Assembly: GCA_016125285.1 (NCBI GenBank)
Contig: WGMA01000029.1
Span: 1-34,445, forward strand
DNA: 34,445 nt
Direction of reading: 5' to 3'
From: Phycisphaera sp.
Lineage (GTDB): Bacteria > Planctomycetota > Phycisphaerae > Phycisphaerales > Zrk34
Part shown: positions 7,387 through 15,289 of the stretch, piece by piece
How positions within the stretch are numbered: the stretch's first letter is position 1
How the letters are laid out: every line of letters begins with the position of its first letter
The notes under the pieces: model-generated
Databases searched by the model: none
What the model was told of the DNA's origin: nothing
The model's input: the letters and a program-made list of their open reading frames with translations, nothing else
Made by a program: the position numbers and the translations under genes

Positions 7387-7920
7387 TCAGCGGTTCATCA
7401 ACCGGGCGTAAATCGCGTAATCGTCCCGCCCGAAGCAGCAGAACACGACCCGCGATGGCAGGTCGTGACCGGCAAGCCAGTTACGCACCTCACCCAGCGC
7501 GATCGCCGCCGCCGCCTCCTTGGGATACCCGTAAATCCCCGTCGAGATGCACGGGAACGCCACCGAATCGACGCCGTGCTCCGCCGCCACCGACAGGCTC
7601 GAGCGGTAGCACGACGCCAGCTTGTCGGGCTCGCCGTGCATGCCGTCGCGATACACCGGCCCGACGGTGTGGATCACGTGTGCCGCCGCGAGATTGAAGC
7701 CGGGTGTGATCCGCGCCTCGCCTGTGGGACATCGCACGCCCGGCCGCACCTCCGCCACCGCCTCGCACGCGGCGAGCAGCTCGCGTCCCGCCGCGCGGTG
7801 GATCGCCCCGTCGACCCCGCCGCCGCCGAGCATCCGCTCGTTCGCCGCGTTGACGATCGCGCCGACGTCGAGCGTCGTGATGTCGCCGGTGATGAGTTCG
7901 ATGCGGGTGTCGGCGGACAT
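7387..7920 (-). CDS. Macro-domain protein, O-acetyl-ADP-ribose deacetylase type
   Basis: 177 residues from the ATG at 7920, a single macro domain of the YmdB/MacroD class. Signatures: I-T-G-D-I-T near the N terminus, I-V-N-A-A-N-E-R-M-L-G-G-G-G-V-D-G-A-I-H-R-A-A-G (ADP-ribose pocket and catalytic Asn/Asp/Gly-loop), C-P-T-G-E-A, V-I-H-T-V-G-P and F-P-C-I-S-T-G-I-Y-G-Y-P. Such enzymes hydrolyse O-acetyl-ADP-ribose or remove mono-ADP-ribose from acidic residues. The frame is open to 8043, but the extra 41 residues precede the conserved S-A-D-T-R-I-E-L start and overlap the small gene upstream, so 7920 is preferred. Cytosolic; last gene of a minus-strand series after scpA. Confidence 0.92.
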   Translation of the reverse strand: MSADTRIELITGDITTLDVGAIVNAANERMLGGGGVDGAIHRAAGRELLAACEAVAEVRPGVRCPTGEARITPGFNLAAAHVIHTVGPVYRDGMHGEPDKLASCYRSSLSVAAEHGVDSVAFPCISTGIYGYPKEAAAAIALGEVRNWLAGHDLPSRVVFCCFGRDDYAIYARLMNR

Positions 7921-7958
7921 GGAGTGTGTTCCGAGAGATCCGGTATCGTCATTCAGAC

Positions 7959-8129
7959 TTAGCGCGGAGGAATGAGGTATTCGTGTCGATGTGTTAACGC
8001 ATGGACCGCGAGGATCAGTAGGTACAAGAGGGTTAAGACGCACGGGATCACGAGGAGCAGAACCAGCAGTTTGGAGCGGCGCTGGCGCCAGCGCTGCGCG
8101 GCCTGTTTATGATTGGGTTGCTCGGTCAC
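7959..8129 (-). CDS. Small single-pass membrane protein (56 aa)
   Basis: A GTG at 8129, six bases after the scpA stop codon, opens a 56-codon frame ending TAA at 7959-7961. The product has a hydrophilic, Arg/Gln-rich N terminus (T-E-Q-P-N-H-K-Q-A then R-W-R-Q-R-R), one strong transmembrane helix at about residues 20-45 (Leu/Val-rich, with I-P-C-V-L inside) and a short C-terminal tail ending I-P-P-R. The positive charge before the helix predicts the N terminus stays in the cytoplasm. Tight spacing behind scpA and the clean membrane profile argue that it is translated, probably coupled to scpA. No family recognised. The GTG start and small size leave moderate doubt. Confidence 0.6.
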   Translation of the reverse strand: MTEQPNHKQAAQRWRQRRSKLLVLLLVIPCVLTLLYLLILAVHALTHRHEYLIPPR

Positions 8130-8135
8130 CGGATG

Positions 8136-9179
8136 TCACCGCTCTGCGGATTCATCGTCGTGCGATGCTTCCTCGGCCACTTCCTCCGTCGAATCTGCAG
8201 CCGTCACCGCTTCGATCTCGCCCGCTTCCTCGGCCTCGAGCGCCTTGAGCTCTTCTTCGAGTTCTTCGTCTTCCTCAACGCTCTCGCCCTTGAGGCGGCG
8301 CTCGATACGGCGGGCGTAGCGCTTGTATTCGTCGGCGTCTGGCCAGTCGAAGTTGTCGGGGTTGTTGGGGTCATACTGGAGATTGCTCGGCGCGTCGTCG
8401 TTCTCGGCGACACGTTCGGCGCGCGGGATGAGGTTGATGTAGATGTCCCCGGCGATGCGGTCCTGCTGCACGCGGACCTTGCGCTGGCGGAGCAACTCGA
8501 GCAGCGCGAGGAACAGGCCGAGCTTCTCTTGCACGCTGTACCGCCCGACGAACATCGCCTGGAGGGTCATCGCGCCGTCGCGTTCGATGCGGTCGACGAT
8601 GTCCGCGGCGTGCAGCTCGATGGGCGTGTCGTCGACGGTGACCGAGTGCAGCGGCGGGCCGCCCACCTGCTCCATCAGCGACGTGAACATCTCCAGCAGG
8701 TCCCAGACGCTGACGTCCTCGAGGTCGAGCTCGGGCGGGCCGTTGTCGTCGCCCTGATCGGGCTTGAACTTGGCGGGGTGACGCGGGTACCGCGACGCGA
8801 ACTCGGCGCGGCGGCGGTCGAGTTCCATCGCCGCGTCCTTGAACCGCTTGTACGCCAGCAGCTGCTGCACGAGCTCGAAACGCGGGTCGGTGGGGTCCTC
8901 GACGGCGGTGGTCTCTTCGTCGACCTGCTCGGCGTCGGCCGCGGCCTGCGCGATCGCCATCATCGCGCTCTTGATCTCCACGAGTGTCGCCGCCATCACC
9001 ATGAACTCCGCGGCGAGGTCCATGTCGAGGGCCTTGATCGTCTGCACGTGCTGGAGATATTGCTCGGTGACGTGGTGGACGGGGATGTCGTAAATGTCGA
9101 TCTCGTCCCGCTTAATCAGGTACAGCAGCAGGTCGAGCGGACCGTGATAGACGTCGAGTTGGATGCGGTAGTCACTCAT
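8136..9179 (-). CDS. scpA: Segregation and condensation protein A
   Basis: Kleisin subunit bridging the SMC ATPase heads in the bacterial condensin complex (with ScpB), needed for chromosome compaction and segregation. The N terminus Y-R-I-Q-L-D-V-Y-H-G-P-L-D-L-L-L-Y-L-I is the family hallmark, followed by D-I-Y-D-I-P-V and A-A-E-F-M-V-M-A-A-T-L-V-E-I-K-S. The C-terminal winged-helix segment ends near P-R-A-E-R, and a long acidic Glu-rich tail follows. From ATG 9179 it is 347 residues, longer than usual ScpA (about 240-280) because of an inserted region (T-T-A-V-E-D-P-T-D-P onward) and the tail. A longer open frame to 9368 runs into a repeat element and is unlikely to be translated. No scpB is visible here. 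Confidence 0.93.
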   Translation of the reverse strand: MSDYRIQLDVYHGPLDLLLYLIKRDEIDIYDIPVHHVTEQYLQHVQTIKALDMDLAAEFMVMAATLVEIKSAMMAIAQAAADAEQVDEETTAVEDPTDPRFELVQQLLAYKRFKDAAMELDRRRAEFASRYPRHPAKFKPDQGDDNGPPELDLEDVSVWDLLEMFTSLMEQVGGPPLHSVTVDDTPIELHAADIVDRIERDGAMTLQAMFVGRYSVQEKLGLFLALLELLRQRKVRVQQDRIAGDIYINLIPRAERVAENDDAPSNLQYDPNNPDNFDWPDADEYKRYARRIERRLKGESVEEDEELEEELKALEAEEAGEIEAVTAADSTEEVAEEASHDDESAER

Positions 9180-9301
9180 GATTGTGTCGGTTGGCATTTT
9201 ACATGCATCGGCGCTCGGCGGATAATAGCATGACGTAAAAGGATGTACCCCAAGCCCGCCCCTGCGAGCGCCGCAAAACGGGGCGGGATCGAGACCGTTT
9301 G

Positions 9302-9417
9302 TGAATGACGAATGACGAAACTCGAATGACGAAATAAGCACCAATGACGAATGTCCGAGTTTGAGCATTGAGCATTCGTCATTGATTCGTCATTCGGATT
9401 TCGTCATTCGTCATTCA
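9302..9417. repeat. AATGACG/CGTCATT heptamer hairpin element
   Basis: A 116-bp element with perfect 19-bp terminal inverted repeats (9302-9320 and 9399-9417) built from the 7-bp unit AATGACG. Inside lie a further 12-bp inverted pair (9342-9353 with 9373-9384) and AACTCG/CGAGTT (9319-9324 with 9357-9362), so the whole forms a nested cruciform or RNA hairpin. It sits between the divergent scpA and kdsD genes, ending 10 bp before the kdsD ATG. Confidence 0.95.
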
Positions 9418-9427
9418 TCGGACCATC

Positions 9428-10453
9428 ATGACCGACTCCACCGCCAATACTCCACAGGCCGACACCGACGCCGACACGCTGCGCGACTTCGCGGCCCGGG
9501 TGCTGCGCGCCGAGGCCGACGCGGTCGCCTCCGTCATCGATCAGCTCGGCGACTCGCTCGACGCCGCGGTGAAACTCGTGGCCAAGTGCAAGGGCACGGT
9601 GATCGTGTCCGGCATGGGCAAGAGCGGCATCATCGCGCAGAAGATCAGCGCGACGCTCGCGTCGACCGGCTCGCCGAGCCACTACCTGCACCCGACCGAA
9701 GCGATGCACGGCGACCTCGGCCGCATCCGCGCCGGCGACGTGGTCGTGCTGCTGAGCTACTCCGGCACGACCGACGAGATCCTCTCGCTGGCGGCGCTGG
9801 TGCGGCAGGACCGCGTGCCGATCGTCGCGATGTGCGCCCGCGAGGACTGCCACCTCGCCCGGCTCGCCGACGTGACGCTCTGCATCGGCGACGTGGCCGA
9901 GGCGTGCCCGCATAATCTCGCGCCGACCGCGTCGACCACCGCGATGCTCGCGCTCGGTGACGCGCTGGCGCTGGCCGTGTCGCGGCAGCGCAACTTCAGC
10001 GCCGACGACTTCAAGAAGCGCCACCCCGGCGGGCAGCTCGGCAGACTGATGATGCCGATCATGGACGTGCTGCGTTTCCGCGCGGGCGACAACCTGCCGC
10101 TGATCCGCGACGACATCACCGTCGCCGAGGTGGAGATCGCCGCCGAGCAGTACCCGCGACGCGCCGGCGCGGTGATCCTCGTCGACGCCTACGACCGCAT
10201 GACCGGCATCTTTACCGACGCCGACCTCCGCCGCCTGATCGTCAAGCACGGCCCGGACGGCCTCCGCAAACCCATCGCCGACGTGATGACCCGCTCGCCG
10301 CGCTGCCTCACCGACGACAGCCTCGTGCGTGACGCCGTGCAGCTGACCCGCGAGCTCCGCCTCGACGAGATCCCCGTCGTCGACGCCGACGGCAAGCCCG
10401 TGGGCATGATCGACGTGCAGGACCTGATCGCTCTCAAGGTCATTGAGGCGTGA
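9428..10453 (+). CDS. kdsD: D-arabinose 5-phosphate isomerase (KdsD/KpsF)
   Basis: Interconverts ribulose 5-phosphate and arabinose 5-phosphate, the first step of Kdo synthesis for LPS. 341 residues. An N-terminal SIS domain has V-S-G-M-G-K-S-G-I-I-A-Q-K (phosphosugar-binding loop), S-H-Y-L-H-P-T-E-A-M-H-G-D-L-G and L-L-S-Y-S-G-T-T-D-E-I. After the F-K-K-R-H-P-G-G-Q-L-G-R hinge come two CBS domains (about residues 215-341; M-T-R-S-P-R and I-D-V-Q-D-L-I). Length and domain order match KdsD/KpsF. It is followed by kdsC and an LptC-like gene on the same strand, consistent with an LPS operon. Heptamer repeat elements lie on both sides. Confidence 0.95.
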   Translation: MTDSTANTPQADTDADTLRDFAARVLRAEADAVASVIDQLGDSLDAAVKLVAKCKGTVIVSGMGKSGIIAQKISATLASTGSPSHYLHPTEAMHGDLGRIRAGDVVVLLSYSGTTDEILSLAALVRQDRVPIVAMCAREDCHLARLADVTLCIGDVAEACPHNLAPTASTTAMLALGDALALAVSRQRNFSADDFKKRHPGGQLGRLMMPIMDVLRFRAGDNLPLIRDDITVAEVEIAAEQYPRRAGAVILVDAYDRMTGIFTDADLRRLIVKHGPDGLRKPIADVMTRSPRCLTDDSLVRDAVQLTRELRLDEIPVVDADGKPVGMIDVQDLIALKVIEA

Positions 10454-10462
10454 GCGTAGTTG

Positions 10463-10592
10463 GAGAGGAATTGCAAAATGCAAAATGAGAATTGCAAAAT
10501 GCAAAATGTCCGATCCGTCAGCGGGCGATTGATGGTCGGCGCGATCAATTTGCATTTTGCACTTTGCGTTTTTCATTTTGCATTTTCCTCTC
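10463..10592. repeat. GCAAAAT heptamer hairpin element
   Basis: Left arm (10463-10508) carries repeated GCAAAAT/ATTGCAA units starting GAGAGGAATTGC. Right arm (about 10546-10592) carries the reverse complement (CATTTTGC units) and ends TTTTCCTCTC. The outer arms match apart from one missing unit. A GC-rich centre of about 40 bp separates them. The element fills the kdsD-kdsC gap, ending 14 bp before the kdsC ATG. Confidence 0.93.
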
Positions 10593-10606
10593 ACCGCTGA
10601 TTCTCA

Positions 10607-11119
10607 ATGGACCCGACGAACATCAAATTGCTGTTGACCGACGTGGACGGCGTCCTGACCGACGGCTCGATCATTGTGCACAGCGACGGCTCCGAAGAGA
10701 AACGCTTCTTCGTCCGCGACGGCTCGGCGATCGTCGCGTGGCGCAAGTGCGGGCTGCCGATCGGCATCATCACCGGCCGGCCGAGCGTCGTGACCACGCA
10801 CCGCGCCAAAGAGCTCGGCGTGGACTACGTCGAGCAGTGTCAGGCGATGGGCAAGATCGAGAGCTACGAGGACATCTGCAAACGCGCGGGCGTGACCGAC
10901 AGCGAGGTGGCGTATATCGGCGACGACCTGGCGGACCTGCCCGTGCTGACGCGCGTGGCGTACCCGATCGCGGTGGCCGACGCGTGCGCGGAGGTGCGCG
11001 GCGTGGCGAAGTACGTCACGGCCGAGCCCGGCGGACGCGGCGCGGTGCGCGACGCCATCGAACACCTGCTCAAGTCGATGGGGCAGTGGGACGAAGTGCT
11101 CGAACGGTATGGTGTTTGA
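10607..11119 (+). CDS. kdsC: 3-deoxy-D-manno-octulosonate 8-phosphate phosphatase
   Basis: HAD-superfamily phosphatase (cap-less C0 type, tetrameric in the family) that hydrolyses Kdo-8-phosphate to Kdo. 170 residues, the normal size. HAD motif I is D-V-D-G-V-L-T-D (nucleophile D12, general acid D14), motif II lies in I-I-T-G-R, the Lys of motif III is at M-G-K-I, and motif IV is I-G-D-D-L-A-D-L-P. F-F-V-R-D-G-S-A-I and the C-terminal A-E-P-G-G-R-G-A-V-R-D substrate loop are KdsC-specific. The step between KdsD and KdsC (KdsA) is not encoded in this window. Confidence 0.94.
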   Translation: MDPTNIKLLLTDVDGVLTDGSIIVHSDGSEEKRFFVRDGSAIVAWRKCGLPIGIITGRPSVVTTHRAKELGVDYVEQCQAMGKIESYEDICKRAGVTDSEVAYIGDDLADLPVLTRVAYPIAVADACAEVRGVAKYVTAEPGGRGAVRDAIEHLLKSMGQWDEVLERYGV

Positions 11120-11138
11120 TGGACCGGTGGGCGATAAT

Positions 11139-11252
11139 GAGGAATTGCAGATTGCGAATTGCAGATTGCAGCGACGGCTCGACGTGCTCGACGCAACGTG
11201 CGTCATGATCAATGACTGATTTGCAATGATCACTGATCAATTTGCAATTTCC
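11139..11252. repeat. ATTGCAA-type heptamer hairpin element
   Basis: Left arm from 11141 reads GGAATTGCAGATTG with further ATTGC units to about 11170; right arm 11238-11252 reads CAATTTGCAATTTCC, its reverse complement apart from one indel and one mismatch. The centre includes GACGCAACGTGCGTC and a TGATCAATGACTGAT / TGATCACTGATCA partial repeat. The element fills the gap between kdsC and the LptC-like gene and ends 14 bp before its ATG. Confidence 0.87.
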
Positions 11253-11266
11253 TGTTGACGACCGTG

Positions 11267-14200
11267 ATGGAAAAGAAGCGCCTCCAACGCATGATCATCG
11301 TCGCGCTCCTGGGCATCGCCCTGGTGCTGTTGATCACGATCCTGTCGGAGCGGGGGCAGCGGAAGAACGCGAACCCCGGCGGCGACGCGCCGGTCGTGCT
11401 CGAGGCCGGGCAGGCGCCGCCCGACCCGACGAAGACCACGAACCCCGGCACGATCGAGACACGCGACCCGTCCCGCCTGCTGGGGCGTGGCGGCAGGGCG
11501 GTGATCGACGTGACCGATCCGAAGACCGGCCGGCTGATCCGCCGCGTGTCGTACAGCGAGATGGAGCCGCTGGCCGAGGGCGTGTTCGAGGTCAAGCAGC
11601 CGCGTGCGACGTTCTTCGTCACGCCCCGCCGCGTGATCCAGCTCCGCAGCGACGAGGGGCGGCTCGAGGCGCCGGGCAACGTGCCGCAATCGGGCACGCT
11701 CAGCGGCAACATCGTCATCACGCTGTTCGACTCGCAGACCGACAAGCCGGCGGACCTTTCGCCGGAGTCGCCCGACCGCGTCGTGACGATCGAGGTGGCG
11801 GACGAGGCGACGTTCAACACGACGCTCGGCGAGATCCACACGGCCAGCGACATCGTGGTGTTCACGCCGGTGACCGAGCAGGTGCGTTTCGAGGGCACGG
11901 GGCTGAACCTCGTGTTCAACGAGCCCGAGCAGCGGATCGAGTACCTCGAGGTGCTCAAGGGCAAGTCGCTGAAGTATCGGCCGGGCGCCGGGGCGCTGAC
12001 GCTCGAGCAGAAGAAGCCCGCGCCGGCGGTGAAGCCTGACGCGACGCCGACGCCGAAGCCCGTGGCGAACCCCGACGCGCCGGTCAAGCCCGAGCCGAAG
12101 CCGGACCCCGTGCAGCACTACCGCGTGACGTTCGAGCGTGAGGTGCTGGCGACGATGGGCGATCGGAGCATCGACGCCGACACGCTCGTGGCGTACTTCA
12201 GCTTCGCGCGGTCGGACACGAAGGGCGAGGACAAGGCCAAGCCGGGCGTGGATGCGAAGGACGCTCCGCCGGCGGCGACCGCGACGCCTGCCGCGCCAGC
12301 CCCGCCAGCCGCTCCCGCCGGCGCGCCCGCGCCGGACGATGCGATCGCGCAGGCGAAGGCCGCGGCGAAGAGCAAGAAGGAAGCGGACAAGACGCCCGAG
12401 GAGGCGGTGATTACGTGGTCGGGCAAGCTCGTGATGGTGCCGATGGACGGGCCTCACGAGAAGATGACGCACGACCGCGACACGTTCGTGACGTTCACCG
12501 GCAAGCCGATCGTCGCGTCGATGGAGAACGGCGAGCGGCTGCTGTGTCACACGCTGGAGTACCTGCAGTCGACGGGCGATGTCACGGCGATCGGCTCGGC
12601 GGCGTACCCGCTGCGGATCCAGGCGCCGTCGCTGGGTACGGTCGAGGCCGAGCGGTTGGCGATGGCGATGGGGGGCGACTCGGCGCGGCTGATCGGGCCG
12701 GGCTCGATCCGGGCGCTGGCCGCGGATGAACAGCCGAAGCCGGACGCCGCGGCGAAGCCTGACGCAAAAGACGTCAAAGACGCAAAGAAGCCGATCAGGC
12801 CGCGCGGGCTGCCGGCGAACTTCCGCGCGAGCTGGACGGAAGGCGTCGACCTGAAGTTCGCTCAGGCCGCGGAGCCCGGCAGCGGCATCGAGTCCGCCGA
12901 CTTCAAGGGCCGCGTGCGCATCGACGACGAGCGGTTCAAGCTGCGTGCCGAGCGATTGGTGACGCACTTCGACGCGCCGCCGCCGAAACCGGCCAAGCCC
13001 GCGAAGCCCGGCGCCGCCGACGCCGCGAAGCCCGAGTCCGCGTTGCCGACCGATCGACAGCTCTCCGCGATCGACGCGGAGGGCAAGGTCAACGTGACGT
13101 TCTCCGACGGCACGATCCAGGCGGGCAAGCTTCGGCTCGACACCGCGCCGAATCCCGCCGGCAAGCTCGTGCCGTCGCGCCTCGAGGCGCAGCGGGACGT
13201 GGTGGTCAACAACCCCAAGCAGCGTCTGGCGGCGCAGTTCCTGACGGTCACGCTCGCCGAGGCGCCGCCGAAGCTCAAGGCCGTGAAGAAGCCGAAGGCG
13301 GACGCCGCCGCGCCCGCCGACGCCCCCGCGCCGGAGGCGGTCGCGGCCGACGCGCAGGCCGCGCCGGTCGACGGCGCGGACAAGCTCGCGGTGGGGGACC
13401 ACGACACGCCCGTGGGCAAGAGCATCGAAGAGAGCCTCGACGTGGTGGTCCGCAACGTCGTGGCGATCGACGCGGTGGAGCTCGTCGAGCATTCGGTCGG
13501 CCGGCGTGTCCGCGCCGAGCGGCTCGACGCCGACGCCGCGTCCGGCGAGGCGCGCCTCATCGGCTCGCCGGTCATCGTCACCGAGCACGACAAGCTCAAC
13601 CCCGACGGTGTCGCGCCCGAAGGCGCCCGGCCCGTGTGGGAGCTGCACGTGCTGAACGTCACGATCCACGACAACGGCAAGACGCTCACCACCGAAGGGC
13701 CCGGCAAGTTCATCTACACCGAGTACCACGAGGACAAGAAGCCGAAGGCCAAGCCCGGCGACAAGCAGCCCGACGCCGTGGACGCGCCCGACAAGAAGGA
13801 CGACGCCAAGGCCGCCCCGGACGCGGGCGCCGCGCCGGAGGGCGCCGCCGAGGGAGACGCCGCCGCGCCCGACGCCGCGCCGGACAAGAAGCCCGATCCG
13901 CCGCGCCGCGTGAAGGTCACCTGGACGCAGCGCATGCGTTACGAGCACGACGCCAACCGGCTCGACGTGTTCGGCGACGTGCTCGCCCAGGCCGAGGATT
14001 CACCGACGGAGCTGAACAGCCTCGAGGGCGAGTCGATGACGATGGAGCTCGTGGACCCGGACCTGGAAAAGAAGATCCTCGCCGAGCCGTCGGCGGGCGC
14101 CGCGCCGAAGCCCGCCGACGCGAAGCCCGCGCCGCCGGCCGACCCCGCCCCGGGCATCGCCGTGCTCGGCGCCAACGCCGACGTCGCCGTGCCCGTCGAC

Positions 14201-14890
14201 ACGCAGTTCGACCGTCGGCTGCTCCGCAAGCTCACCGCGCGCGGCAACGTCGTCCTCCGCGCGGTCCGATTCACCGACGAGACGCACGAGAACGCGCTGA
14301 CGCGCCTCCGCATCAGCGGCCCGACGCTCGAGTACCTCAACGTGTCGAAGAACGCGCAGGTCATCGGGCCCGGCTCGATGCTCATCGAGGACTACCGGCG
14401 GTCGAAGAAGGCCGGCGACAACACCAAGGCCGCGCCGATGTCCGGCCGGGGGCAGACGCTGTTCACGTGGAAGCACAGCATGACGCTCGACGGCGAGCGG
14501 GCCGACATGATCCTCAAGGGCGAGGTGCAGATGGCGCACAAGCCGATCGATCGGTCGGAGCTGATGGAGATGCGCACGGACCTGCTCACGGCGGACATGA
14601 AGGCGGCGGGCGAGTTCAACCCGACGGGCATGACGAAGGTCGAGTCGATGGACATCGACCATATCCGCGCCGACGGCGCGGTGCAGCTGCGCGACCCGAC
14701 GCAGTCGAAGATCGCGTCGACCGCCGACCACCTGCACTACGACGGCAACCGCAAGACCGTCGACCTGCTCGCCGACCCGAAGGGCCGCGTGACGATCTAC
14801 CGCCTCGACCAGGCCAAGCCGCTCAAGGGCAAGGCGTTCCGCTGGAACCTCGCGGAAGACTCGTTCGAGGTGCTGGACCCGGGGTTCTGA
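11267..14890 (+). CDS. Giant LptC/LptA-like membrane-anchored protein
   Basis: 1207 residues from ATG 11267 (GTG 11264 and TTG 11255 are possible). A basic N terminus M-E-K-K-R-L-Q-R and one transmembrane helix (about 9-27) anchor it in the inner membrane. Residues about 75-245 look like the LptC periplasmic beta-jellyroll: M-E-P-L-A-E-G-V-F-E-V, A-T-F-F-V-T, L-S-G-N-I-V-I-T-L-F. The rest is a chain of beta-rich segments with OstA/LptA-like phrases (V-R-I-D-D-E-R-F-K-L-R-A-E-R-L; G-A-V-Q-L-R-D-P-T-Q; A-D-H-L-H-Y-D-G-N-R-K-T-V-D-L-L). They are separated by seven Ala/Pro/Lys/Asp-rich linkers near 246-282, 315-379, 488-510, 570-595, 666-708, 821-878 and 941-965. Position after kdsD-kdsC supports a role in LPS export. 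E. coli LptC is about 190 residues, so this is far larger. The fold assignment is by pattern and not proven. Confidence 0.72.
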   Translation: MEKKRLQRMIIVALLGIALVLLITILSERGQRKNANPGGDAPVVLEAGQAPPDPTKTTNPGTIETRDPSRLLGRGGRAVIDVTDPKTGRLIRRVSYSEMEPLAEGVFEVKQPRATFFVTPRRVIQLRSDEGRLEAPGNVPQSGTLSGNIVITLFDSQTDKPADLSPESPDRVVTIEVADEATFNTTLGEIHTASDIVVFTPVTEQVRFEGTGLNLVFNEPEQRIEYLEVLKGKSLKYRPGAGALTLEQKKPAPAVKPDATPTPKPVANPDAPVKPEPKPDPVQHYRVTFEREVLATMGDRSIDADTLVAYFSFARSDTKGEDKAKPGVDAKDAPPAATATPAAPAPPAAPAGAPAPDDAIAQAKAAAKSKKEADKTPEEAVITWSGKLVMVPMDGPHEKMTHDRDTFVTFTGKPIVASMENGERLLCHTLEYLQSTGDVTAIGSAAYPLRIQAPSLGTVEAERLAMAMGGDSARLIGPGSIRALAADEQPKPDAAAKPDAKDVKDAKKPIRPRGLPANFRASWTEGVDLKFAQAAEPGSGIESADFKGRVRIDDERFKLRAERLVTHFDAPPPKPAKPAKPGAADAAKPESALPTDRQLSAIDAEGKVNVTFSDGTIQAGKLRLDTAPNPAGKLVPSRLEAQRDVVVNNPKQRLAAQFLTVTLAEAPPKLKAVKKPKADAAAPADAPAPEAVAADAQAAPVDGADKLAVGDHDTPVGKSIEESLDVVVRNVVAIDAVELVEHSVGRRVRAERLDADAASGEARLIGSPVIVTEHDKLNPDGVAPEGARPVWELHVLNVTIHDNGKTLTTEGPGKFIYTEYHEDKKPKAKPGDKQPDAVDAPDKKDDAKAAPDAGAAPEGAAEGDAAAPDAAPDKKPDPPRRVKVTWTQRMRYEHDANRLDVFGDVLAQAEDSPTELNSLEGESMTMELVDPDLEKKILAEPSAGAAPKPADAKPAPPADPAPGIAVLGANADVAVPVDTQFDRRLLRKLTARGNVVLRAVRFTDETHENALTRLRISGPTLEYLNVSKNAQVIGPGSMLIEDYRRSKKAGDNTKAAPMSGRGQTLFTWKHSMTLDGERADMILKGEVQMAHKPIDRSELMEMRTDLLTADMKAAGEFNPTGMTKVESMDIDHIRADGAVQLRDPTQSKIASTADHLHYDGNRKTVDLLADPKGRVTIYRLDQAKPLKGKAFRWNLAEDSFEVLDPGF

Positions 14891-14962
14891 CTTTGCCGGA
14901 TGTGTGACCGCGTTGCGTTTTTTTCGCACGGTCGGTGGACCGATGCGGCCTACGCTGACGGT

Positions 14963-15163
14963 ATGCACGTGATGATCTTCATCGCGATCACGCTTCTTGT
15001 CTGGGCGTTGGCGCGAGCGTTCGTGCCGCGGCTTGGAGACCTCATCGAAGAATCGATCGCGTGGTGCTTCTGCCCCGAAGCCCTCTTCCTTGTAGTCGTT
15101 CTACAGGTCGTGGCGTGGCTGGCCGCCTGGTGGCTCGCTCGCACTTCGGGAAATGCAAAATGA
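14963..15163 (+). CDS. Small two-helix membrane protein
   Basis: 66 residues from ATG 14963. Helix 1 is I-F-I-A-I-T-L-L-V-W-A-L-A-R-A-F (about 4-19), then a short acidic loop L-G-D-L-I-E-E-S, then helix 2 (A-L-F-L-V-V-V-L-Q-V-V-A-W-L-A-A-W-W-L, about 40-58). The last codons G-N-A-K-stop fall inside a heptamer element, so the stop codon comes from the repeat. The frame extends upstream to 14900, but that part lacks membrane character. No family recognised and no clear Shine-Dalgarno, so it may or may not be expressed. It is the only candidate gene in the 400 bp between the LptC-like gene and the protease. Confidence 0.42.
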   Translation: MHVMIFIAITLLVWALARAFVPRLGDLIEESIAWCFCPEALFLVVVLQVVAWLAAWWLARTSGNAK

Positions 15164-15191
15164 TCCATGGTGATTGCAAAATGCAGAATCC
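15149..15191. repeat. Compact GCAAAATG repeat element
   Basis: A 43-bp segment beginning GGAAATGCAAAATG and ending ATTGCAAAATGCAGAATCC, with GCAAAATG-type units repeated directly, not as clear inverted arms. The same sequence family occurs at 10463-10592. It overlaps the 3' end of the small membrane gene (stop 15161-15163). The remaining gap to 15289 shows no other structure. Confidence 0.8.
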
Positions 15192-15289
15192 GGGTGTCGT
15201 TGCGCGCCGATGCCGTGCATAGAATCGACTCGCCACGGCGTGGTGATGGTAGGTGAGGCTGGTTCTGTCGCGTGCTTAGGGAGCTTTAG

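Noticed and set aside
9180-9368. N-terminal extension of scpA
   Set aside because: The extra 63 residues come from the heptamer element and spacer, and the family N terminus starts at 9179.
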